NCBI GenBank assembly: GCA_910585535.1
Contig: CAJUFK010000103.1
Span: forward strand, 1-11,742
From: an uncultured Angelakisella sp.
GTDB lineage: Bacteria; Bacillota; Clostridia; Oscillospirales; Ruminococcaceae
Length of the DNA: 11,742 bases
Reading direction: 5' to 3'
Part shown: piece after piece, positions 1-5,697 of the stretch
Layout of the letters: each line of letters opens with the position of its first letter
How positions within the stretch are numbered: position 1 is the stretch's first letter
Made by a program: the position numbers and the translations under genes
The notes under the pieces: model-generated
What the model saw: the letters and a program-made list of their open reading frames with translations, nothing else
Told to the model about the DNA's origin: nothing
Database searches by the model: none

Positions 1-128
1 CACAAAATATCCTGCGCCGGCAATCAGGCGCAGAACCCAGAACCACCGCAGACCGAAGGAGCGCCGGGGAGGGCGGGAAGAATGTATCCCCCGTCCTGGA
101 ATTCTAGCGGCGTTTTGTCCGAAGCGCA
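1..128. other. intergenic, no gene recognised
   Basis: I see no coding region here. The stretch around 58-75 (GGAGCGCCGGGGAGGG) matches a module of the GC-rich repeats found elsewhere in this window, so the repeat copy to its right may extend or be duplicated here. Its left boundary cannot be judged because the window begins inside it. Confidence 0.4.
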
Positions 129-162
129 AAATCGCCCCCCGCAACCTTGCAAGGGGCGATTT
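129..162. terminator. hairpin, possible bidirectional terminator after DegV gene
   Basis: A perfect 10-bp stem joins AAATCGCCCC (129-138) to GGGGCGATTT (153-162), with a 14-nt loop. On the minus strand it lies about 120 nt past the DegV stop and ends in TTTT. The T-run is short, so termination is plausible but not certain. The same position in the other repeat copies also carries an inverted repeat, so this may simply be a repeat module. Confidence 0.45.
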
Positions 163-286
163 CCACCTTCCGCATTTTACTGCACTCGACTCCAGGCACT
201 TCCTACCGCCCTGCACCACGTCAAGCCGCGAAGCGGCGGGTAGGGAGGGCCTGCGGGCGCTAGCCCGCCGCCGGGGAGGGTGTGCC
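129..286 (-). repeat. GC-rich modular intergenic repeat, copy A
   Basis: Copy A consists of short modules shared with copies at 7971-8175 and 8400-8590. The module at 187-198 (CGACTCCAGGCA) is the reverse complement of 8164-8175. The 27-nt module at 219-245 is the reverse complement of 8117-8143 with one mismatch. The module at 249-286 resembles 8519-8566. It abuts the DegV stop codon directly. The modules are rich in internal dyads, like REP/BIME or MITE-type elements. No transposase is present, and the family assignment is inference. Confidence 0.7.
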
Positions 287-1299
287 TATTTGTTTAGGAC
301 GTTTTTTAGCAGCTCTTCCCCTACTTTGGCTACACTCCCAGCTGCGGCAGCAGCAGTTTTTACCGCCGCCCCAGCAACCGTCCCAGCCGCCTGGTACAGC
401 TTTCCTGTGATCCCAAATTCCCCTCGAGGAGTCCGGCTGAGGCAGCAAAAAGCCACAAGCTGAGGACCGCCGTTTATGGTGATGCACGGCCCCGCACTTT
501 CTACCACCGCCGGCCCGTGCCCAGTGTAAGCGGTAAGGCGGCGCTCCAGATCCTCCGCCAAGTCCCGGGGGGTCCCAACCAAAATGCCGTAATCCCCCGC
601 GGGAAGCATCCGGCTGACTGCGATCTTCTCCATGGCCTCGGCGATCTTGCCATTGCCCCGGACCTTGGCGTCGGCGGCAGTCTTGCCCTCGATAATATGG
701 ATCACCGGGCGAATGCCCAAAGTGTCCCCAACAAAGGCGATGGTGCGGCTTACCCGTCCGCTGCGCCTTACAAACTCGAAGGAGAGAGGGCAGAAGTAGA
801 TCTCCACCCGGTCGAACCAGTCGTCAAAAAAGGAGAGGATCTCGTCCAGGCTCTTGCCGTTTTTGGCCATCCGGGCAGCTTTCATCACCGGGATGCCGTA
901 GGCGATGGAATAGGTGCGGCTGTCCACAATCTCCACCCGAAGCCGCCCCGCCGCCTCTGGGTGATTCTCGAAGAAATCCTCCCGGGCATGACAGGCGGAG
1001 GTGTAGCAGACCGACCCCCTGGCGTTGATACAGACAATGCAAACGGCGGTGTATCCTTCTTCCCAGGCCTTTTCCAAGCGGCTGTAGTATTCGGTGGAGT
1101 TTACCCCTGCGGAGACCGGAAGTTCCTTGGTCTGGGCGCAGAGGTCGTAAAATTCCTGGGGGCTGATGTCATAGCTCTCCCGGTAGCTCTTCCCCAGGAT
1201 GGTGACGGTAAGGGGGGCCTCCTCCACCCCCTGGGCCAAGGCCGTGGAAAGGGGGATGTCACAGGCGGTATCGGTGATGAACTTGATCTTTTCCAACAA
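286..1299 (-). CDS. DegV family fatty-acid-binding protein
   Basis: The product is 337 aa. It opens with KIKFITDTACDIP, the DegV N-terminal motif, followed by a region around residues 85-105 (NARGSVCYTSA) corresponding to the lipid-head-group-binding Ser/Thr loop, and by SGRVSRT near residue 180, typical of the second lobe. DegV proteins bind a single fatty acid in the cytoplasm and are linked to the FakA/FakB fatty-acid kinase route in Firmicutes; a FakB role here is inference. The family is usually about 280 aa. This one adds an Ala-rich C-terminal tail of about 35 residues. The start appears to be TTG (1297-1299), preceded by AAAGGTGG about 9 nt upstream; no ATG fits. It lies downstream of folT on the same strand but has its own sigma-70 promoter. 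Confidence 0.9.
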   Translation of the reverse strand: MLEKIKFITDTACDIPLSTALAQGVEEAPLTVTILGKSYRESYDISPQEFYDLCAQTKELPVSAGVNSTEYYSRLEKAWEEGYTAVCIVCINARGSVCYTSACHAREDFFENHPEAAGRLRVEIVDSRTYSIAYGIPVMKAARMAKNGKSLDEILSFFDDWFDRVEIYFCPLSFEFVRRSGRVSRTIAFVGDTLGIRPVIHIIEGKTAADAKVRGNGKIAEAMEKIAVSRMLPAGDYGILVGTPRDLAEDLERRLTAYTGHGPAVVESAGPCITINGGPQLVAFCCLSRTPRGEFGITGKLYQAAGTVAGAAVKTAAAAAGSVAKVGEELLKNVLNK

Positions 1300-1363
1300 A
1301 AACAGACCACCTTTCTCCCCGCCTCCCAGGCCGTTCCCAGGATGGGGCGGGATTTTATTTTTT

Positions 1364-1393
1364 ATTATACCATATCCCGTTAAAGATTACCAA
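1364..1393 (-). promoter_or_regulatory. sigma-70 promoter for the DegV gene
   Basis: On the minus strand there is a perfect -10 TATAAT (1364-1369), an 18-bp spacer, and a -35 TTGGTA (1388-1393, 4 of 6 matches). It lies about 65 bp upstream of the TTG start of the DegV gene. The surrounding sequence is AT-rich against a GC-rich background, which supports a real promoter. Confidence 0.65.
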
Positions 1394-1411
1394 CGGATTT
1401 TTCGCCAAAGG

Positions 1412-2056
1412 TCATGGCTCGGCGGAGGTGTTCTCATTTATTATCTGCATCACCCGGCTCCGAAGGGACTGCTTTGGCAGCAGGCCGTTTCTGGCGCAGA
1501 CCGGCGCAATGGCCTTGAGGAACAGCCAGAGAAGCAGGACCTCCAAGGGCAGCATCCCCAGGTTCTTCATCAGGCTTTTCACCAGGTAGTAATAGTACCC
1601 CTTGCTGAACTGGATGGCGCTCCACAGCGCCCCCAGCCCCACGTTTACCAAAAGGTTTACAGAAAGCTTGGCCAAAATCACCCGTACCACCGTGATCCTG
1701 GCCCGGTAGAAGAACAGGGCGTAGAAGAAGGACCCCAGCATGGTGGAAAGAACATACCCCGGAAAGAAGGGGCCGGTGGGATGGACGAAGTACCCCAGGA
1801 CATCGGTGGCAAATCCAGAGAGCAAGGCCACCACCGGCCCGTAGATAGCCGCCCCCAGGCTGTTGACAAAGTAGCCAAAGAAGATGTTCAGGTTGTCCCC
1901 CAGGGGGATGTACAGGCCGCTAAGGACGATGCGAAGGGCCACCACAATAGCTGCCAGGGTGAGCATCCGCAGGTTCCTTAGCTCCTGGGCGGCGGTGCGC
2001 CAGTAGCTCTTGGAGAAGGGACTTGCCAGGGTAAGGGATTCGGGGTTCTTGTGCAT
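1412..2056 (-). CDS. folT: folate ECF transporter S-component (FolT-like)
   Basis: The product is 214 aa from an ATG at 2054-2056, chosen because AGGAGTG sits 8 nt upstream; an upstream alternative start lacks an SD. It is an integral membrane protein with about six hydrophobic segments. The pattern ALRIVLSGLYIP, then GPVVALLSGFATDVLG, then HPTGPFFPGYVLS is characteristic of the FolT branch of ECF S-components, which bind folate and dock onto a shared EcfA/EcfA'/EcfT energising module. No ECF module genes lie in this window, so it probably uses one encoded elsewhere. The upstream THF riboswitch independently supports folate as the substrate. It lies after the suf genes on the same strand. Confidence 0.88.
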   Translation of the reverse strand: MHKNPESLTLASPFSKSYWRTAAQELRNLRMLTLAAIVVALRIVLSGLYIPLGDNLNIFFGYFVNSLGAAIYGPVVALLSGFATDVLGYFVHPTGPFFPGYVLSTMLGSFFYALFFYRARITVVRVILAKLSVNLLVNVGLGALWSAIQFSKGYYYYLVKSLMKNLGMLPLEVLLLWLFLKAIAPVCARNGLLPKQSLRSRVMQIINENTSAEP

Positions 2057-2124
2057 AAGCTTACACTCCTTTCTTGTGACCACTGGACGGCCTGAATACC
2101 AGGCCGCGGCCACTCACAGGCCGC

Positions 2125-2175
2125 AAAAAAGCGGGCCCTGTGCGTCGGTTTGTACCGTCTGCACAGGAGACCCGC
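2125..2175 (-). terminator. intrinsic terminator in the folT leader (riboswitch expression platform)
   Basis: On the minus strand GCGGG..CCTGTGC (2163-2175) pairs with GCACAGG..CCGC (2131-2143), with an inner CGGT/ACCG stem, directly followed by six T residues (plus-strand A-run 2125-2130). It ends about 70 nt before the folT start and downstream of the THF aptamer. This is the arrangement expected of a transcription-terminating riboswitch. Which upstream segment forms the antiterminator is not resolved. Confidence 0.8.
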
Positions 2176-2382
2176 TCCTCAGGAACTGTTTGGTATCTTC
2201 CGGCGCGCCAAAGGCATCCTTTTATCCTGACGCAGGCTTGCCATGCAGGACAAAACGATCCCTGTCCATTTGGCACACCCGAAAACGCGAAGCAGGTCCG
2301 AAAGGAACCCCTGGCCCGCCTCCTCCCAGAAAGCTGGAACAGAGGCAGCCAAAGGCGCGGCTCGCCGAAGTGCATCTATGGT
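2176..2382 (-). other. unexplained leader segment between aptamer and terminator
   Basis: This stretch of about 207 nt of the folT leader has no credible ORF. It contains two GCCTTTGGC dyads (around 2347-2358 and 2207-2216 on the plus strand) and pieces that could pair with each other. I do not recognise a second riboswitch class. It may be an extended expression platform or an inserted sequence. Confidence 0.4.
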
Positions 2383-2502
2383 ACAGCGGGATGCGGAGCC
2401 TTTACCGCAAGGTGTGAAGCTGCAGGCCGCAGCTTGGTTCCTTTTCGTCCGCCTGGCAACTCCCCGTCCCGGCGGCACTTAACGCAAAGACTCCTACTCT
2501 GT
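2383..2502 (-). ncRNA. tetrahydrofolate (THF) riboswitch aptamer
   Basis: On the minus strand the 5' part reads AGAGTAG, then GCGTTAAGTG, matching the class-I THF aptamer. The closing helix pairs ACAG (2499-2502) with CTGT (2383-2386). P2 pairs GAGTCTTT with AAAGGCTC (8 bp, one G-U). P3 pairs CCGCC with GGCGG. The 3' segment GCGGTAAAGGCTCCGCATCC corresponds to the conserved GGTGA..GCATCC region, and GGGA in the P3 loop can pair with TCCC for the pseudoknot. It sits upstream of folT, a known target of this class, where ligand binding normally lowers expression. About 200 nt separate it from the terminator, longer than usual. Confidence 0.85.
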
Positions 2503-2508
2503 TTTTCT

Positions 2509-2522
2509 CCCCCGCCTGGGGG
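2509..2522. other. short GC hairpin between sufBD and the THF riboswitch
   Basis: CCCCC (2509-2513) and GGGGG (2518-2522) form a 5-bp hairpin with a GCCT loop, 36 nt past the sufBD stop. No T-run follows on either strand, so it is not a convincing terminator. I saw no clear promoter between sufBD and the riboswitch, so read-through from suf into the folT leader is possible. Confidence 0.35.
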
Positions 2523-2557
2523 AAGGGCATCTATTCCCAGGCTGACGCCTTGGAACC

Positions 2558-3475
2558 TTACTTCAGAAAGCCCGCCACAATGCGGGCCTCGGCCTCCTCC
2601 TCGGTGAGGCCCAGGGTGCGAAGCTTTAGGAGCTGCTCCCCGGCGATCTTTCCGATAGCGGCCTCGTGGATGAGGGCGGCATCCCCATGGTTTGCAATCA
2701 GGGCCGGGGCGGCGTCCACCGCGCCCTCCTCCCCGATGATGGCGTCGCACTCCGAGTGGCCGGTGCAGCGGTTGTTGCCCACGATGCGGGAACGGTACTG
2801 CTGCCGGGACTTTCCCCGTGCCACCGACCGGGAGATAATATCCGCCCCGGAATCCTCCCCGTCCAGCTGGACCGAGAAGTCCGTTTTCGCCTGCTGGGTC
2901 CCCTCGGTAAGGAGCCGCTCCCGGATGATAAGCTTGGCCCCGGCGGCGGCCACGGCGGTGGTGCGCCGGGTGCTGCGGTCCACCCCGCCGATCTGGGAGG
3001 TATCCATCTCCAGGACGGCCCCCTCGCCCAGGACGATTTCGGTCACCGGATCGATGGCGTGGAGACCGGTGCCGTGGCCGGTGCCCAGGTGCTTCTCCAG
3101 ATAGACGATGTGGGCGTTCTTCTCCAGAAAAAAGCGGTGGATGCCGTTGTGCCGGGCGTTGGAGCCGTCTTCGGTGTGGACGCCGCAGCCTGCCACAATG
3201 GTGACATCGGCGCCTTCGCCAACAAAGAAATCGTTATAAACCAGGTCGTCCACCCCGCCGTGGGTCACCAGGGCCGGAATGGAGACGGTCTCCCCCTTGG
3301 TCCCCGGGCGAATGCGGATCACCAGCCCGGGGCCGTCGGGCTTATCGGAAAGCTGGATGTTTTCGGTGGAACGGCGGCCTGCAGAGGCCCCATCCTCCCG
3401 GACGTTATAGGCGCCGGGGAACTCCCCGGTCCACTCTGAGACCTCCCGGAGGAGATCCCTGGTCACTTCCTTCAT
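2558..3475 (-). CDS. SufB/SufD-family Fe-S cluster scaffold protein, short form
   Basis: The product is 305 aa. The C-terminal half carries family features: GHSECD near residue 239, then HEAAIGKI, and a GLTEEEAEARIVAGF ending, the classical C-terminal signature of SufB/SufD. Other conserved-looking elements are VTHGGVDDLVYNDFF and VAGCGVHTEDGSNARHNG. SufB/D proteins form the beta-helix scaffold on which SufC ATP hydrolysis drives Fe-S cluster assembly in the cytoplasm. At 305 aa it is much shorter than SufB (about 480 aa) and stands alone with sufC, as in the minimal SMS-type two-gene systems of anaerobes. Its ATG overlaps the sufC stop (TAATG), indicating translational coupling. The Cys in GHSECD is a candidate cluster ligand by family analogy. 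Confidence 0.9.
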   Translation of the reverse strand: MKEVTRDLLREVSEWTGEFPGAYNVREDGASAGRRSTENIQLSDKPDGPGLVIRIRPGTKGETVSIPALVTHGGVDDLVYNDFFVGEGADVTIVAGCGVHTEDGSNARHNGIHRFFLEKNAHIVYLEKHLGTGHGTGLHAIDPVTEIVLGEGAVLEMDTSQIGGVDRSTRRTTAVAAAGAKLIIRERLLTEGTQQAKTDFSVQLDGEDSGADIISRSVARGKSRQQYRSRIVGNNRCTGHSECDAIIGEEGAVDAAPALIANHGDAALIHEAAIGKIAGEQLLKLRTLGLTEEEAEARIVAGFLK

Positions 3476-4203
3476 TACAAATCCCCCTCTCTGGGGCAGG
3501 CGGGGCAGCCCCCGCTTCCTTCCCCTTCCAGCAGCTTGGGCAGGAGTTTTTCCCCCGGGCCCTGTTCCTGGACCTGGCCGTTTGCCACAATGACCAGCTC
3601 ATCGGCGATGGAGAGGATCCGCTCCTGGTGGGAGATGACCACCACGGCCCCCTCCAGGCCCTGGCGGAGTTCCTGGAAGACCTGGATCAGGTTTTGGAAG
3701 CTCCAGAGGTCGATACCGGCCTCCGGCTCATCGAAGATGGAAAGGCGGCTGTGCCGGGCAAGGACGGTAGCAATCTCGATGCGTTTTATTTCGCCGCCGG
3801 AGAGGGTGGCGTCCACCTCCCGGTGGATATACTCCCGGGCGCAGAGGCCCACCCGGCTGAGGATGGAGCAGAGCTGGTCCTCGGGGAGGCTGCCGCCGCC
3901 TGCCAATTCCAGGAGGTCCTGGACGGTAAGGCCCTTAAAGCGCACAGGCTGTTGGAAGGCGTAGCTGATCCCCTTTTTTGCCCGGCTGGAGACATCCAGG
4001 CTGGTGATGTCCTCGCCATCCAGGAGAATCCGGCCTGTGCTGGGGGATTCCAGGCCGGCCACCAATTTGGCGATGGTGGTTTTGCCGCCGCCGTTTGGGC
4101 CGGTGATGACGGTTAGTTTTCCATCGGGGACAGTAAGGTTGATTCCCCGAAGAACCTGACCGCCGCCGGGGGCGGACCAGGTGAGGTTTTCCAGTTTCAG
4201 CAT
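3475..4203 (-). CDS. sufC: SufC-type ABC ATPase for Fe-S cluster assembly
   Basis: The product is 242 aa from an ATG at 4201-4203, with AAAGGAGGGC 8 nt upstream; an ATG 24 codons earlier lacks an SD and would add a non-homologous leader. It has Walker A GPNGGGKTT (about residues 34-42), signature LSGGEIKRIEIA, Walker B LSIFDEPEAGID and H-loop VISHQ. This is the SufC pattern, a soluble ATPase that partners SufB/D rather than a membrane permease. The C-terminus ends with a CPAC motif, an unusual two-cysteine tail that could bind metal or cluster (inference). It is the first gene of a sufC-sufBD operon with a one-base overlap. Confidence 0.92.
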   Translation of the reverse strand: MLKLENLTWSAPGGGQVLRGINLTVPDGKLTVITGPNGGGKTTIAKLVAGLESPSTGRILLDGEDITSLDVSSRAKKGISYAFQQPVRFKGLTVQDLLELAGGGSLPEDQLCSILSRVGLCAREYIHREVDATLSGGEIKRIEIATVLARHSRLSIFDEPEAGIDLWSFQNLIQVFQELRQGLEGAVVVISHQERILSIADELVIVANGQVQEQGPGEKLLPKLLEGEGSGGCPACPREGDL

Positions 4204-4248
4204 GGGCGAAGGCCCTCCTTTATACCGGCTTGTTTTTACGGGAACTAC

Positions 4249-4277
4249 TGTATCATAAATGGAAGAAAATTGCAAGT
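4249..4277 (-). promoter_or_regulatory. candidate sigma-70 promoter for sufC
   Basis: On the minus strand TTGCAA is followed by a 17-bp spacer and TACAGT, about 45-75 bp upstream of the sufC ATG in an AT-rich patch. An overlapping TATGAT at wrong spacing is a weaker alternative. No IscR/SufR-like operator was recognised. Confidence 0.45.
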
Positions 4278-4365
4278 ATCTGGCGCGCAGTCTCCGGGCA
4301 GGGCAAACAGACCATTTTTAGTATGCCGAATCGGTGCGCTGATTAGTCTTCCTCCCAGGAAAAGA

Positions 4366-4392
4366 CCAGAAGCGGCTTGTCCCTGCTTCCGG
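4366..4392 (-). terminator. hairpin, weak intrinsic terminator
   Basis: On the minus strand CCGGAAGC pairs with GCTTCTGG (one G-U), followed by TCTTTTCC. The G-U pair forms only in the minus-strand RNA; the plus-strand RNA has an A-C mismatch, although it is also followed by CCTTTTCTT. No gene reading into it is recognised on the minus strand apart from the short repeat at 4437-4477. Confidence 0.4.
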
Positions 4393-4428
4393 CCTTTTCT
4401 TATGGCCGGGCGAGTGGTTCCAGCCATG

Positions 4429-4458
4429 TAGACAGAAGAACTCCTTTTGCTTTAGAAT
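4429..4458 (+). promoter_or_regulatory. candidate sigma-70 promoter for the recombinase
   Basis: TAGACA (4429-4434), an 18-bp spacer and TAGAAT (4453-4458) give 5 of 6 matches in each hexamer. It would leave an untranslated leader of about 145 nt before the recombinase ATG. It overlaps the dispersed repeat, so the -10 match may partly reflect that repeat. Confidence 0.45.
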
Positions 4459-4477
4459 GAAGAGTGTGATCCGGCAG
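4437..4477 (-). repeat. 41-nt dispersed repeat, copy 1
   Basis: This segment matches 8343-8383 at about 32 of 41 positions in the same orientation. On the minus strand both copies read LPDHxxxSKxKGVLLS in one frame. Most differences are synonymous under that reading: CTG/TTG, CCG/CCA, GAT/GAC, GTT/GTC, CTG/TTA. That suggests a shared ancestral coding segment, but neither copy has an obvious start with SD, so no gene is called. Confidence 0.5.
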
Positions 4478-4536
4478 CCGCACAGGGATAAAACAGGTCC
4501 GTGGGGGAGGGAAGAAAAAGCATAAAGAAAGTGCAG

Positions 4537-4588
4537 TGTACAAATAACAGAGAGGGGACATCAAAAATTTTTTGGGGCGGGATGTACA
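4537..4588 (+). promoter_or_regulatory. paired dyads in the recombinase leader
   Basis: Two TGTACA palindromes (4537-4542 and 4583-4588) flank an A/T-tract segment containing CAAAAATTTTTTGGGG and an ACATC/GATGT inverted pair. The layout resembles an operator region, and the CAAAAA half resembles one arm of the crossover sites at 5228 and 5365. No regulator can be named. Confidence 0.3.
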
Positions 4589-4608
4589 GACAAAGGAGGA
4601 AAGGAAGT

Positions 4609-5214
4609 ATGACATACGGATATGTCCGCGTATCCAGCACCGACCAAAACGAGGCACGACAACTGGCGGCACTGCGGGAAAGAAAGATCACCGGCAAAAG
4701 AATTTACCTCGACAAACAGTCCGGCAAGGACTTTGAGCGTCCGGCTTACCGGCGGCTGCTGAAAAAGCTCCGGCCCGGCGACCTCCTCTGCATCCTCAGC
4801 ATCGACCGGCTGGGGCGGAATTATGGGGAAATCCTGGAGCAATGGCGGGTGCTGACCAAGGACCTGCTGGTGGATGTCTGCGTCCTGGATATGCCCCTCC
4901 TGGATACCCGCAGCGGCAAAGACCTGATGGGCACCTTTATCGCCGACCTGACCCTGCAGATCCTTTCCTTTGTGGCGCAGAAGGAAAGGGAGAACATCAG
5001 GGTGCGCCAAGCAGAGGGCATCGCGGCGGCAAAGGAGCGGGGGGTCCGGTTTGGACGGCCGGCGGTGCCGATACCGGAAAATTTCCCCTTTGTTGTGGCG
5101 GAATGGGAGGAGGGCTCCCTTTCCTTTCACGAGGCCCTGGCCCAAACGGGTCTTTCCTACGGAACTTTTTACCGCCGCTTGCGGGAATACCGGGTAGTTA
5201 TGAACTGTGATTGA
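4609..5214 (+). CDS. serine recombinase, Hin/Gin-like DNA invertase
   Basis: The product is 201 aa from the ATG at 4609, with AAGGAGGAAAGG just upstream; longer in-frame starts lack an SD. It begins MTYGYVRVSSTDQNEARQ, the resolvase/invertase N-terminus with the nucleophilic Ser in VSS. It continues with SIDRLGRNY (the conserved DRLGR motif) and GTFIADLTLQILSFVAQKERENI, the catalytic-domain end and long E helix. A GRP motif near residue 150 (RFGRPAVP) and a C-terminal helix-turn-helix (FHEALAQTGLSYGTFYRRLREY) complete a small Hin-sized enzyme. Such enzymes cut both strands with a two-base stagger and invert DNA between 26-bp sites. Two such sites, in inverted orientation, lie directly downstream, so these are its likely substrate. 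Resolvase activity is the alternative. Confidence 0.9.
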   Translation: MTYGYVRVSSTDQNEARQLAALRERKITGKRIYLDKQSGKDFERPAYRRLLKKLRPGDLLCILSIDRLGRNYGEILEQWRVLTKDLLVDVCVLDMPLLDTRSGKDLMGTFIADLTLQILSFVAQKERENIRVRQAEGIAAAKERGVRFGRPAVPIPENFPFVVAEWEEGSLSFHEALAQTGLSYGTFYRRLREYRVVMNCD

Positions 5215-5227
5215 ACACAAAAAAACA

Positions 5228-5253
5228 CTATCAAAAAGTATACCTTTTGATAG
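5228..5253 (+). other. hix-like recombination site 1 (left)
   Basis: A 26-bp near-palindrome: left half CTATCAAAAAGT, central AT (5240-5241), right half ACCTTTTGATAG. The 12+2+12 layout and the half-site TATCAAAAA closely resemble the Salmonella hix half-site TTATCAAAAACC (established knowledge). It begins 13 nt after the recombinase stop. An 18-bp core (5232-5249) recurs in reverse orientation at 5369-5386. There is no T-run, so it is not a terminator. Confidence 0.75.
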
Positions 5254-5313
5254 TATCTCAACTGCAACTTTTATTTGTGCATTTTCCATCCCGGAACTGC
5301 TTTCGATATTACA

Positions 5314-5340
5314 TATTCGGTCAATCTCCCGGAAACTAAA
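5314..5340 (-). promoter_or_regulatory. candidate sigma-28 promoter, pointing away from csrA in this orientation
   Basis: On the minus strand TTTAGTTT is followed by 11 nt and ACCGAATA, against the flagellar sigma consensus TAAAGTTT-N11-GCCGATAA (6/8 and 5/8 matches, exact spacing). Its -35 overlaps the terminator stem-loop. A weaker sigma-70-like pair (TTGCAG, 19 nt, TATACT at 5237-5242) also points to the minus strand and would be completed across the crossover site. Confidence 0.35.
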
Positions 5341-5361
5341 GGGTTTCCGGGAAATTTTTTT
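5327..5361 (+). terminator. strong intrinsic terminator inside the invertible segment
   Basis: A perfect 10-bp stem joins TCCCGGAAAC (5327-5336) and GTTTCCGGGA (5343-5352) with loop TAAAGG, followed by AA and seven T residues (5355-5361). The T-run is only on the plus-strand side, so it is directional. It would stop transcripts from the recombinase gene before csrA in the orientation shown. Confidence 0.88.
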
Positions 5362-5364
5362 ACC

Positions 5365-5390
5365 CTGCCAAAAGGTATACTTTTTGGAAC
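5365..5390 (-). other. hix-like recombination site 2 (right, inverted)
   Basis: A 26-bp near-palindrome: CTGCCAAAAGGT, central AT (5377-5378), ACTTTTTGGAAC. Read on the minus strand its inner 18 bp are identical to site 1, so the two sites are inverted repeats; the outer arms diverge (TATC versus TTCC/TGCC). It ends 27 nt before the csrA start, so it lies in the csrA 5' leader region. Confidence 0.75.
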
Positions 5391-5417
5391 TGCAGCGGAA
5401 GCATGGAGGCAAGGGAT

Positions 5418-5693
5418 ATGTTGGTTTTAACCAGAAGGCTGGGCGAGTTTCTCATTCTGAACGATAACATTTTCATCAGCGTTTTTGAGGGCGGCAACGG
5501 CGACCAGGTAAAAATTGCCATTGAGGCCCCGGAGGACGTGAAGATCGCCCGGAGCGAGATGTTCGCGGACTGTGAGGAGATCCAGCGCAAGCTGGAGGCC
5601 ATCCGGTCCAAGAAGGTGGGCAAGCGGACCAAACGGACCCGCAAGGAGATGGAACGGCTGGGCGCCGTCAAGGCTCCGGCTGCTGCCCAATGA
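5418..5693 (+). CDS. csrA: carbon storage regulator CsrA
   Basis: The product is 91 aa from the ATG at 5418, with GGAGG about 8 nt upstream; an in-frame ATG five codons earlier lacks an SD and precedes the canonical MLVLTRR start. The sequence MLVLTRRLGEFLILNDNIFISV followed by VKIAIEAPEDVKIARSE is classic CsrA, the dimeric RNA-binding protein that recognises ANGGA motifs and blocks translation. In Firmicutes its main target is flagellin mRNA, with FliW as antagonist; fliW is not in this window. It is longer than the usual 60-75 aa, with a Lys/Arg-rich C-terminal tail of about 30 residues (KKVGKRTKRTRKE). It sits immediately after the crossover site and before flagellin, probably in one transcript with it. 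Confidence 0.93.
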   Translation: MLVLTRRLGEFLILNDNIFISVFEGGNGDQVKIAIEAPEDVKIARSEMFADCEEIQRKLEAIRSKKVGKRTKRTRKEMERLGAVKAPAAAQ

Positions 5694-5697
5694 CCCT

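Larger units (their letters stand above)
5254..5364. other. predicted invertible segment
   Basis: This 111-bp sequence lies between the two inverted crossover sites, with about 137 bp between site centres. In the orientation shown it carries a strong plus-strand terminator (5327-5361) facing csrA and, on the minus strand, a sigma-28-like promoter pointing away from csrA. Inversion would turn the promoter toward csrA-flagellin and move the terminator's T-run to the wrong side of its hairpin. Phase switching is inference from layout. Confidence 0.6.

Noticed and set aside
129..286. CRISPR array or tRNA in the GC-rich repeats
   Set aside because: Modules are not regularly spaced direct repeats with spacers, and no cloverleaf or TPsiC-arm pattern was found.
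2140..2607. 155-codon plus-strand ORF across the folT leader
   Set aside because: It is antisense to a recognisable THF riboswitch and terminator and has no SD or recognisable domain.
4245..4427. 60-codon minus-strand ORF with an SD-like AAAGGAGT upstream
   Set aside because: The SD spacing is long (12 nt), the frame crosses a hairpin terminator and the sufC promoter, and it resembles no protein I know.
4561..4578. Possible third hix-like site before the recombinase
   Set aside because: It has CAAAAA and TTTTGG arms, but the distance between them is 13 bp rather than 18, so it does not fit the 26-bp layout.
5228..5253. Recombinase terminator instead of a crossover site
   Set aside because: The palindrome is not followed by a T-run, and its core recurs inverted beside csrA, which a terminator would not explain. 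A real terminator lies at 5327-5361.
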